64,000 bases of DNA from Quercus robur (Eukaryota; Streptophyta; Magnoliopsida; Fagales; Fagaceae): positions 11,583,974 through 11,647,973 of the forward strand of contig NC_065536.1 in the NCBI RefSeq assembly GCF_932294415.1, in the 5' to 3' direction. The position numbers and the translations under genes were made by a program. This document shows, one piece after another, positions 15,767-26,149 of this stretch; position 1 is the stretch's first letter, and each line of letters opens with the position of its first letter. The notes below the pieces were generated by a model that did not search any database, had not been told where the DNA came from, and saw nothing but the letters and a program-made list of their open reading frames with translations.

Positions 15767-16442
15767 TGTGAGGACACGATTTGTAACGACCCTTAATAAC
15801 GTTGGGTTCGCACGTAAAAAGGCCCAAACAATATCATTTATAGAGCGTGGGTTTGAAAGGTTAGGCCTTGGTCACAAGACAGTGGGTTTTTCGTGGTGTT
15901 CATACATAGTTAAATCGTGTTCGCCCTAGGAGTCTTTCTCCTAGAGGCGGGCTGGGAGGTTCTGGTTTTTGGCCATTTTTCCCAGCCTCTTTCTCTGGGT
16001 TCTTCTTTTTCCTTTTATACTGGCCTATATCCCTTATCCAACGTCACGTGTGGGTTCGACTTTCCAGGACTGATACTTGTCCCATCCACCCATATCCAGA
16101 GTGGTTAGGGATGGTTGTAAAAGTTAAAGAGTATGGCTCTGTCAGGTGCAGAGTATTGAATGGCAGTAAGGGCAGCTTTCCCTTTGACCTTGGTCGTTAT
16201 ACTATTCAGCGTACCCTTCTCTATTGACCTAGATATTTTAGATTTTTTCTCAAACTGTTCCTATACCGTTTTTGCCCTTCCTTCCAGGGAGACCTCGGAT
16301 ATTCCGAGGACAGAATCATCCTCGGCTGTGTCTCAAGACTATCTGGACTTTTATTACCTATCCTCGGCTATAACCTTCCTCGGCTCGGGCCTCGGGCCCC
16401 AATGTAAAAATGGGCCAAGGCCACAAATTATTGGACCCCACA
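15767..16442 (-). mobile_element. Right (5') LTR of the retroelement
   Basis: A 676-bp LTR with ends TGTGGGGTCC...TCCTCACA when read on the minus strand. A TATA-like AGTATAAAAGG lies about 425 bp from its start (near 16016). The 98-codon plus-strand ORF at 16160-16456 is antisense U3 sequence and recurs at 12419-12853 on the opposite strand because of the inverted left U3. It is not a gene. Confidence 0.8.
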
Positions 16443-16447
16443 ACACA

Positions 16448-16885
16448 CATATATGAGTTCAAATTATACATAGTATAAGAGTAATACATTTTTAAACCAT
16501 AGATATATACATAAATTTACTCTTCTTCTTCTTCTTCTTCTTCTTCTTCTTTTATTAAGTTTTTGATAATTTATTTATATTAGACTCTTCGTAACTCACT
16601 TAGAACAAAAAAATAAAATAAAAATTTATATAAAATAGTATAAAATTAGATAATAATTGAAATCCAATTTAAAATTTAATTGAATTTTCTCTTAACTTTG
16701 ATTTTTTTAAAAAAAAAAAAATTAAGCCACCATTGTGGATATTCATAAAGACCCAAAAAAGAAAACCAGATAAAGACAAAGATAAAAGACTATAAATACT
16801 ACAATTTTTACCCTAAGATGAAGTGTCTTTTGACTCGTTTCAACAAGATAACAAGTGTTTAAAAATTATTTGTTCTTTTCTCAAA

Positions 16886-16916
<31 letters not shown>

Positions 16917-17224
16917 TTTGTTCTAATTAGCAACACGCCAATTTTAACACGTCTCTTCATTTTAGCATGAATAATGCACTGACAGAATCAGTGTACAATT
17001 TGAAATATTCTTGTAATAACCAAAAAGATAAAATAACATATGAGTTTTATCCGACCAATCACGTTTTTCAATTCCCAAGAAAGCGCCACACCATTAGTCT
17101 CTCCGAGTCTCCGTCACTTTCCCTCGTACAAACAAGACTCACACATCACAATATCACATAGCCAAACTCACATCGTTTTTCCTATTCCAGCTACCTTCCT
17201 CAATAAATGTTTACACTTACCAAC

Positions 17225-17261
<37 letters not shown>

Positions 17262-17336
17262 CATATATAAAATACCAAAAAGTGCCATACAGTATATTTG
17301 ATCTTTGAATATATTTTGGAACCTTGGATATTGGAG
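16448..17336. promoter_or_regulatory. Spacer and PNC promoter with TATA box
   Basis: Contains a (CTT)n run (about 16505-16534), a (TA)n tract (about 16896-16916), a (CT)n tract (about 17229-17259) and a TATATAAAA box at about 17265. The box is 72 bases before the PNC start codon, so the 5' leader would be short. Putting the CT tract directly 5' of the TATA box as a Y-patch-like promoter element is inference. Confidence 0.55.
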
Positions 17337-20300
17337 ATGGGTCTTGATCTCGAATCCATATCAGAGGCAACTTCAGGGGCTATAGGATCCCTCGTCAGCA
17401 CCACAATCCTTTACCCACTTGACACCTGTAAGACCAAGTACCAAGCCGAGGTCAGAGCCCATGGCCAGCAAAAATACAGGTTACCCATCTCTTCTTTTTC
17501 ACAAAGTTTCAATCTTTCTCTCTTTTTAAACCATAATTTGTCCTTTTCTCGATCTGGGTCTGTCTTTTTTTTATGTGATCATGGTTCTGTAATTCTGTAT
17601 GACTGTATCTGGGTAAAGTTTATTTATTTATTTTTATAATCTGTCTGATTTTTGTTGTTTATATGTAGCCTCTGTATGTGTGTGTTTTAATTTGCCTCTT
17701 TTTTTTTTTAGCTGTAATTGAGTTCTACCAACCCCATGTTGTGTTTGTGATATTATAGGGATCAAAAGGACTGAATTTGAAATAGTTATATTTGTAAGTG
17801 AATTGCAAGTCAATATTGAATTTATGATGCAATTGTCAGTCTAGCCTCTGTGAAACCTTTGATTGTTGAACCTTTTTTGTTGGGTGTCATCCTTCAATTT
17901 GCTTGATGGGCAGTGTTTAGATTATGTCATACTTTGTGATTATCTTTGTTATATGTGAATTATAAGTCAATGTTGAATTTTATGATGCATTTGGCAGTCT
18001 AGCCTTTATGGTGCCTTTGATTGTTGAAACCTTTTCTATCGTGAGTCATCTCTTAATTTGGTTACTGGGAAGTGTTTAGATTATGTTATACTCTGTGATA
18101 TCTTTCTGTTGTATGTGAATTATAAGTTATATTGAATTTCATGATGCATTTGACAGTGCAGCCTTTTTGGTACCTTGGATTGTTGAAACCTTTTTGTGTG
18201 TGTTACTTTAATCCATTAATTTGGTTAACATGCGGTGTTTAGATATGAAATACTTTGTGATTATCTTTTGTTAGACGTGAATTAGAAGTCAATGAATTTT
18301 ATGATGCATTTGGCAGTGTAGCCTTTATGGTACCTTTGATTGTTGTACCTTTTTTGTTGAGCATTATCCTTTGATTTGATTTACTGGCGGTGTTTGGATT
18401 TTGTCATACTTTGTGATTTTCTTTTGTTATAAGTGACTTATAAGTCAATGTTGAATCTTATGAAGCATTTAGCAGTCTAACCTTTCTGGTACATTTGATT
18501 GCTGAACCCTTTTTTTTTTGTTGCGTGTCATCCATTTATTTGGTTAACAAGAAGTGTTTAGATTATGTCATGCTTTATGATGATCTTTTGTTATAAGTGA
18601 ATTATAAGTCAATGGTGAATTGTATGAATGTATGACGCATTTGGCAGTCTAGCCTTTATGGAATCTTTGATTGTTGAACCTTCTACTGTTGTGTCATCCA
18701 GTACTTTGGTTGATGGGCAGTGTTTAGATTATGTCATACTTTGTGATTATGTTTTGCTATGCAACCAATGGTCCAATTATCTTTATTTTATTTTATATCT
18801 TATTGTGTGAAAATATTTGAAATTAAAACTATGTGAATGTAATTACAAGGTCATTTTGGAAACATAGTTTTCAATATTGGTATTATGTTGTCCGGTTTTT
18901 AACATAATATATGTTGGGCACTCTATGGTTTTCCCTTCTGAAGTCATTCTAATAACACAATGTCAGTCACCTATCATATGGCTAATTGGCTATAGTACTA
19001 ATATTTGGCATTCAGTAGGAGAATTGTTTGACACCATCGGTAACTATTTGATTTCAGATGGTTCTTTCTGAACCATTGATCTATGATGATACTGTAACAA
19101 TAGGAGTTACAATGTGACTTCTAGACTTTTCTCCTCTGTACTTCATATTGTATGTTGTACATTCCTGTGAACGTGTAATTTCCAAACAGAAAATGTGTGC
19201 TAATTCCTTGTGAGTAAAATTCCTAGGTTTTGCCATGTTGCACGTGCATGAACAGTAGTTACTAATTCCTTGTTTTCCAGTACATGTAACATTCATTGGT
19301 GAAAAAATAAGTGTGTCAACTATATATTGTGTTGTAACTTTTGATTTTTTTAGTTTTTAGTTTTTTGTTATTGTACTTGTACTGGTGTCAAAGATATAGC
19401 TACTTAAGGTTTTAAAGCAATCTAAGGTGTTAGAACTGACTGTGAGTTTACTTTGAAGTCAGTTATCTGTGGGCATACTGAATTGACTATAGGTATGGAG
19501 GTTGCTTTGTAAATTGTCTGTTGCTTGTAAATCTGTTTCATTTTTCTACTGGATCTTGAACAATTACTTAGCAAATGTAACAAATTAAATTTATATTCCT
19601 GTTCTTTCCTTAGAAGAGTTTATAGAATTGAACCTTCTTAATTGAGCATTCTAGATTTTCTTTGTTCTTGTTACGTTATATGTTCCTTAGTTGAGTTGAA
19701 GATTGGGTTGGAATATTGGTGCAGACACTAACTTAATGCCAATGTATACAATTGGTCCAAATCATGGGAATTTGAAATTACGTTTTTTGAATTGATTTGA
19801 ATTATATTCTGAGAGGATCCACTACAGGTACACCTTGGGATTTTCCCTACTGATTTTTGATAAAATAAAATAGTGGAAAGGAATGGATGTAGCTGACCAT
19901 GACTAATTTATTGAGGATACGTAAGTGAACACAAAGAATTTGGGACTATGGTTTGTTTGTTGTTGTTGAATTTGATGAATAATAAGGAATATGAATTTTT
20001 TTCTCTCTAGCTTGTTGGTATTTCCAGGTACCCTTAGATGATGAAGCTTGAGTTTTGGGGTAGATTCTAGGTTGTGGTTTCAGTGTCCTAGGTAAAATAT
20101 AGTTAAAAACTAAGACCAAATTTCTTGTATAAGCACAGAATTCTTTAGTCAGAAGTCAGCTTTTTAGACAAGGTGTAAAGTTTACTTGAATTAACTTTTT
20201 CTGGCTTATGCAGGAACCTCTCAGATGTCTTTTGGGAAGCAATTCAAAATCGCCAGTTTCTTTCGCTTTACCAGGGCCTAGGTACAAAAAACCTGCAATC

Positions 20301-21617
20301 CTTCATTTCACAGTTTGTCTATTTTTATGGGTACAGCTACTTCAAAAGATTATATCTAGAAAAGAGTGGTGCCAAAAGAATCGGAACAAAAGAAAACTTA
20401 GTTCTTGCTGCTGCTGCTGGAGCATGCACTGCCATTTTGACACAGGTGAGCTGTTGTGAGGGCATCTGTCCCTGATTCTGGTTGAGAAAGTATTTCTGGA
20501 AAAACTAATGGCTTTTGAAACTACCATTCTATGCTATAAAAAGTATGAACTGCTGACATGTGAGCATAGCACTATATTTCTAGTGGTAGTTTCAAATTTT
20601 GCATAGTATTTATACATCATATTTGGAAAATAGAAAATTTGAACTGCAATTTGTTATACAGGGAAACATTTATTCTTCCTTTGTATGATTTTGCATTAAT
20701 TTTTCATATATGCTCCATTTCACGCCTAAAACATGCAGAAAACTTGAAGATTAATGTTAGGCTATCTGGTTTACTACTGTGCAGCCCCTCGACACAGCTT
20801 CCTCAAGGATGCAGACAAGTGCCTTTGGGAAATCCAAAGGGCTCTGGAAGACCCTTACAGAGGGAAAATGGACTGACGCATTTGATGGGCTTGGCATCTC
20901 TCTTCTGCTGACCTCAAACCCTTCAATTCAGGTATAAATGGTAGACTGTATCATCTCCATCTCAAATCCTTCACTCCAAGTTGTATTGCCTATTTGTGAG
21001 TTATCTTATATAGTTGATTTGAGAGAATAAACCAGGCTTAGACGTAAATGTTTATATGCTGCAGTTTACAGTATTTGATCAATTGAAAAACAGACTCCTG
21101 AAGAAAAAACAGGATAAAGCAGGGAATGGTTCATCACCAGAAGCCCTTTCTGCCTCCTCGGCCTTTGCGTTAGGTGCAATTTCAAAGACTATTGCCACAA
21201 TTCTGACATATCCTGCAATCAGGTGCATAATTTGCTCTCAATCTTTTACTTATCAAAAGAATGTATGTCTTCTCTGTTGCACTGCTACATGTTAAAGCAT
21301 AATATTTATAACCATTTCATATTTTAACTTCATACAGGTGTAAGGTCATGATCCAAGCTGTGGACTCAAACGATAATGAAACTGATAAAGCTCAGAAAAA
21401 ATCCCGCAAAACTGTGCCAGGAGTTATTCGTGCTATATGGAAAAGTGAAGGGGTACCAGGCTTTTTCAAGGGATTGCACGCTCAGATCTTGAAGACTGTT
21501 CTGAGCTCGGCACTGCTTTTGATGATCAAGGAGAAAATCACTGCATCTACTTGGGTTCTTATACTTGCCACCAGAAGGTTCTTATTGCTCTCAAGGGGTG
21601 GATTAAAAAATGCTTGA
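17337..21617 (+). CDS. PNC1: Peroxisomal adenine nucleotide carrier (PNC)
   Basis: A mitochondrial-carrier-family protein of the peroxisome membrane that exchanges cytosolic ATP for AMP, supplying ATP for fatty-acid activation. Five exons: 17337-17479, 20214-20445, 20785-20931, 21065-21222 and 21338-21617. All introns are GT-AG and the frame closes exactly, giving 319 residues against about 322 in Arabidopsis PNC1. Three carrier repeats are visible: PLDTCK (27-32), PLDTASSR (126-133) and the degenerate YPAIRCK (223-229). The ATG at 17337 is the only in-frame methionine ahead of the first carrier repeat. Intron 1 is large (2.7 kb) and carries a tandem repeat. Choice between the PNC1 and PNC2 names is arbitrary. 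Mitochondrial carriers of other substrates are less likely because the N-terminus (MGLDLES) is PNC-like. Confidence 0.93.
17790..18775. repeat. Degenerate ~160-bp tandem repeat in PNC intron 1
   Basis: At least six diverged copies begin near 17807, 17963, 18124, 18286, 18442 and 18606, spaced 156-164 bp. Each contains versions of AAGTCAATGTTGAATT, ATGATGCATTTGGCAGT and GTGTTTAGATTATGTCATAC. Confidence 0.85.
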
Positions 21618-22261
21618 TGGTAGCATATGGAGGGGGATTTGCATAAATCCAATGTATAGGGTGAGTTTTTATTTGGTTTCATTGGAACAGATGACTTCAT
21701 AGAGCTGGCTCAATTTCCTGGGTAGAAACTTCTTATTATTTTTTGTAACAAAGAATTCCTCCTGAAGTTAAAGAGCAATAATGGTAAGGCATGCATGTTA
21801 CATGAAAGAAATGCCAATCCTTGCAGAGGAAATTTTCAACTGAGAAATAATGTATCGCGGTCAAAATTTTCTGCAAATATTGATTAAACTTACGTGTATA
21901 ATTATTTGTTGAGTTTCATTCTGAGATGAAATTTCATATTTTCCTATTGATCATGTGTTCTGTCATGTTCTTATTTATGACAGTCACTCCACTTGAGGAA
22001 ATGGATGTGTTGCTGCAAATGCTATCAGAAAGATATTTAGAAATATCTCATTTTAATGGAAGATCTTGCCCCTTTTTTCCACTTTCCATTTTACAAGTAA
22101 AAAAAAAAAAGTCAATTGTCCAAGGAAGAGAGAAATGATTACTCTGTACAAGTTTTAAATTATCATTGATTCATTATTCGATACATCATCATTGCAACAT
22201 TATTGACTAATCTAGGATGATATATTGAGGGCCTCTTTACAAGGAATCCATGATAGAATTT
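21618..22261. other. PNC 3' region, no further gene
   Basis: Likely contains the 3' untranslated region of the carrier gene. The 72-codon minus-strand ORF at 21482-21700 is an antisense shadow of its last exon. Confidence 0.5.
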
Positions 22262-22607
22262 TGGTTAAAATGCAAATTGCACCCTCTAATTATTTTAGCT
22301 CTTTATGTTTACTTTCATTTAATTGAGTTTTTAAATTTATTCAATTCAGACATTTTATCTAACGTTGTTAAAAATTGCCATTAAAAAAAATATTTCTCAC
22401 ACAAAAAAAAAAATATACATTTTTTTTTTATGTGAGATTTGTTGATTCATTTAATAATTAACGGCAAATTTTTAATGGAACAAGAAGAAAGATCTAAATT
22501 AAATAAATTTGAAATTTAGAGGATTTTAATTGAGCAAAAGTAAAATTAGAAGACTAATATAAATTTCAGTCAAACTTAAAAGATGCAATTTGCATCTTAA
22601 CCTAAAT
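22262..22607. mobile_element. Foldback MITE with long inverted arms
   Basis: The left end (GGTTAAAATGCAAATTGCACC) and right end (GATGCAATTTGCATCTTAACC) are near reverse complements. Similarity of the arms continues inward for more than 100 bp with many mismatches. There is no coding capacity. Confidence 0.65.
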
Positions 22608-23425
22608 TTTTTAATTTTTCAGGATCATATCATATGGTGACGCCTTTTTACAATTCATGAGTGATGGAATCTTTACCAACCCACACTAAGTCTACATGTA
22701 GATTATTTATCTTCTATTGGGACCTTAAGTCCATATATTATGATGATTAACATGCTGTGGCAGGCTGGACTAATTTGCCATGGTCTGTTAGTCATGCTAA
22801 CACTGTCAACTTTAATCATCAAGTTAAAAGCTTTGTCAAAAACAGTAGCCTAACATTTTCCTGGCTAGTGTTCTTGACTCCATCCAGTTAAACAAACTGT
22901 AGTTATAGCATTGACTTCAAAATACAAAGGATTTCAATTCAATGTTTTCTTTTTCCCCCTTGATCAAAAGGAAAAAAATCAATGGAAAGATATATAGCCA
23001 TCCTACTAGCTCCTTCCCACCTCCCCCCCGTTCTGAAGTTGGAATTCTAATATTAAATTTTAATGGAATATTCATAGTAGAATAGAAAACTCAAAGATGT
23101 AGATTCAGACCAAAAAAAATAGAGATACAAAGGTAGTGTAAAATTAAAAAAAAAAAAAAAAAAAAAAAAATTTGAAGTGCCTCCCATTAGGAGAAATGTT
23201 TCTTTAATTTATCTACTTGGTAATTATTTAGGACAAAGTTGGTTTGGAGGAATTCCTTTCAACCCATTATGTGGCAATTCATAAAACCATTTAGATACTC
23301 TAGAACTTTTAATATAATTCTACCATAAAATTCCTAAAAAAATTAAAAAATTCATTGTTAAATAAATGGTCTAGATTTTGCCACATTATCAATATTTAAA
23401 TATACAAGAATTATCATCATTTGAA
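22608..23425. other. Intergenic, no gene seen
   Basis: AT-rich spacer with a long A run (about 23145-23170). Nothing else was recognised. Confidence 0.55.
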
Positions 23426-23895
23426 GGTTAAATTACTAATTTGATCCTCCCACTATTGGACAAAGTTCAATTTAGTCCCTTAGCTATTAATTGCGGTATT
23501 TAACTGCATTTTGCTTATCAACTTTCAAAATCGAGTCAATTTTATTCTTAGATCTCTTCTCTGTTTAAATTTTAATAGAATTAATAGTTAAAATTGACTT
23601 GATTTCAAAATTTTACACTATCTATAAAAACATATTAATGCATATTTTAGTTATATATCAGTAAATTCCATTAAAAATTAAATAAAGGGGACATGAAATT
23701 AACTTGATTTTAAATGTTGAATGTCTAAATTGACAAAATTAGTAGTTGAACTTTTTTTTTCTTTTAGAAAGAATATTTGAGGGACTAAAGACACAATTAG
23801 TAGTTGAAGGATTAAATTGAATTTTATCTAATATTTTTATTTTTTGAGAAACAATTTTATCTAATAGTTGAAGGACCAAATTAGTAAATTAACCT
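23426..23895. mobile_element. Foldback MITE, ~470 bp
   Basis: It starts AGGTTAAATTACTAATTTG and ends with the near reverse complement (CAAATTAGTAAATTAACCT). Inward, the phrase about an ACTATTGGACAAAGTTCAAT arm is mirrored by ATTGAATTTTATCTAATAGT-like sequence. No ORF. Confidence 0.65.
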
Positions 23896-25740
23896 AATTT
23901 TAGCATTTATTTAAGTACTTGTGACATGATAAAATGTTAATCTATGACAATTAACAATTAAAATTTTAAGAAGCCCATGGTATTGCTTTCAAAAAAAAAA
24001 AAAAAAAAAAAGAGCCTACGGTATTACTAAAATAGTTTTTTTTTTTTATTTTAATTCCATCCATGATCTACTGCAATTATTTCTTTTAACTTCAGTGACA
24101 ATTAGAACTCCCACTCTATTTTTATCAGACGGCATGGATTATCATTATGTTTTGTGATAATGTCCAGATGACTTGATTCAATTGGATGCAACTTGTCCAA
24201 TATAAGGGTTATCAAGGCAGACATTATCTTAAATTTTATTTGATGTTACTTTCTTCACATTCTTGATGATATCCACTCCAAAATGCCTGATTATTTGATT
24301 CATTTAAATTTCAAGAAGAAGATTCTGATCAATGGATGTTGACACAAAATTTCTAAATTTGGAACTAGTTTCTATTTAGAGTTTCAGACTTTTATTAGTC
24401 TTTTTCTGAATCATATACATTGGTTAGCGTCAATTATTTTTTTTTTGAGAAGAAGGTAGGTGTCAATTAAGTGGCTTAGTCTTTTGGCATTATAATGAAA
24501 CACATATATAATGTTACTAAAAAATTGAAACCCAACTTTACAAAGCCTTCAACTAACTTCTAGTAGTGGTTAGTGAAATAATTTCCTCAGCCTAAAATCT
24601 GATTTTCTTGTCTGCTCATCCTTGAATGGTTGAACCCATGACTTAGGAGCCAACGTGACATACTTGACCAGTCAATGATCTATGCAAAATGGTACATATT
24701 TTAGCAAAAAAATTGGAATGGTGACACATTGTGGAGATTTCTCTTGATGGTCACAATATTTAAAATAAAATGAAAAGAAAGACTTAATCACAGCCAATGT
24801 GTGTGTGTGTGAGAGACAGAGAGATTTGGTGAAACAAAAGATAAAGATTAAGTAGACAAATTCCAACACTAAGATTAAAGAAAGGAGACCAGTAGACCAA
24901 CATGTTAGAGCTGCCATAAGCTAGTCCAAAACAAAAAACAAAACACTGCAAAATATATAATAAACGAAACCTAAACCCCAACAAAACCAATGCTAAAGAT
25001 ACCTTTTACTGAAAATGTGTTGTTACTTCAAAAGGCAAGCACCGTAGTTTGTGAAACAAAAAACATAATTAACAAATGAAACTTTATTAAAAAAACAGAA
25101 AGAAGTACAAATAGCCCTAGAGAACTGCATTAGCATGGACTTTAGCAATTTAGACTTTAGAAGAAAGATATGAAGAAACCTATAACAACTAAAGGAAGAG
25201 TCAAAATAAAGATCCTGAAATTGAGGCTCTTGTGGAGAAAATACTGAAGGTTCACTTGCTTTAGATTATTGTCAATTCATTGAATATGAATATTATTGGC
25301 TGACATAGTCTGAGACTTGAAAGGACTGGTTGGTGTGGAAATTTAAACACATTTCATTATACATACACTACCCAAAGTTCTGTAAATTTCTGTTTACTTG
25401 TGATGTGTAAGCTTGTCTGTATATAAGACAAGGTGTTACGTTGTGTAACGATTGCAGGTAACTAATACCTCATATTCTGTGGGGAAAAGCATCACCTCAA
25501 GCTAGTGAGATCATATGCCATCAATTTTTATGTAGGGGAATGGTATATTGGTATTGTCATTATTATTGCTAGTATTGTTGTTGTTATTATTATAGATGTT
25601 AAAGCAAGTCCAAAACAATGGGTTCTTTACATGAAAAGGTGTGGGACACCTCTACCACAATAAGAACTCAACCCATCACTCCCTAGTTGTCCATGCTAGG
25701 GAATTTGACCAAATCTTTTCCTCTTCACAATTGCACTCCC
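23896..25740. other. Intergenic and CLE upstream region
   Basis: No gene recognised. It contains poly-A (about 23991-24011), a short (GT)n at about 24799-24811, and AT-rich sequence. Regulatory sequence for the downstream CLE gene probably lies at the right end. Confidence 0.5.
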
Positions 25741-25742
25741 CA

Positions 25743-25750
25743 TATAAATA
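25743..25750 (+). promoter_or_regulatory. TATA box of the CLE27-type gene
   Basis: TATAAATA, 178 bases before the start codon. It is followed by a pyrimidine-rich leader (TCTCTCTTTCTCTC near 25809), a common arrangement for plant promoters with a leader of about 150 bases. Confidence 0.6.
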
Positions 25751-25927
25751 CCCTTCACTCACTCCTTCCCCTTTAAAACCAAAACAAATTTGCACCACAA
25801 GTGCAGCTTCTCTCTCTTTCTCTCACAACTCTTTGTTTCTTCTCCATCTTTAGCTCAAAGAGAAAGCTAAAGAGGGACAAAGAAAGAAAGAAAATAAAAT
25901 ATTTTTCTTGAAATATATAGGGAAGCC

Positions 25928-26149
25928 ATGTTTGTCTCAAGGAGTCAAGTTGTGTGTCTCTTGCTGATTTTTTTAAGTATTTCAGCTTTTCACAATAGAG
26001 TTTTGGGAGCTAGATATCTAAAAGAGGAGGATAGTATAAAGAACCCTCAAGTTTCTAATAGTGGAAGCTCTAAAAATGAAGTTGAAAGCTCTTTTACAAC
26101 AGTCGAGAGAACAGTTCCATCTTGTCCTGACCCCTTGCACAACAAGTAA
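25928..26149 (+). CDS. CLE27: CLE27-type secreted signalling peptide precursor
   Basis: An intronless gene for a 73-residue precursor. Residues 1-27 form a hydrophobic signal peptide (VVCLLLIFLSISA core, ending near VLGA). A variable acidic, Ser-rich middle follows, and then the C-terminal CLE dodecapeptide RTVPSCPDPLHN at 61-72, plus a single Lys. CLE peptides are cleaved out, often hydroxylated or arabinosylated on proline, and perceived by LRR receptor kinases in development. The Cys at motif position 6, where most CLEs have Gly, is also found in Arabidopsis CLE27 (RIVPSCPDPLHN, from memory), which supports the name. The ATG is the first in-frame one and gives an intact signal peptide. The receptor and role of CLE27 in this plant cannot be read from sequence. 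Confidence 0.88.
   Translation: MFVSRSQVVCLLLIFLSISAFHNRVLGARYLKEEDSIKNPQVSNSGSSKNEVESSFTTVERTVPSCPDPLHNK

Larger units (their letters stand above)
12276..16442 (-). mobile_element. Non-autonomous LTR retroelement, minus orientation, rearranged left LTR
   Basis: The outer ends are TGTGAGAACACG and CCCCACA, and both are flanked by the 5-bp duplication ACACA (12271-12275 and 16443-16447). The right LTR (15767-16442) is complete and lies in minus orientation. Immediately inside it is a primer-binding-site-like sequence, and the interior has no gag or pol reading frame, so the element is non-autonomous. The interior holds a roughly 97-bp degenerate repeat (14105-14390) and a 76-bp minisatellite (14596-15526). 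The left LTR keeps R/U5 in minus orientation (12276-12521), but its U3 runs forward (12571-13000). Terminal sequences relate it to the solo LTR at 6497. Confidence 0.8.

Noticed and set aside
25928-26149. Possibility that the CLE gene is a pseudogene because Gly6 is lost
   Set aside because: The precursor is intact, with TATA box and signal peptide, and Cys6 is the CLE27 subclass residue as I recall it.
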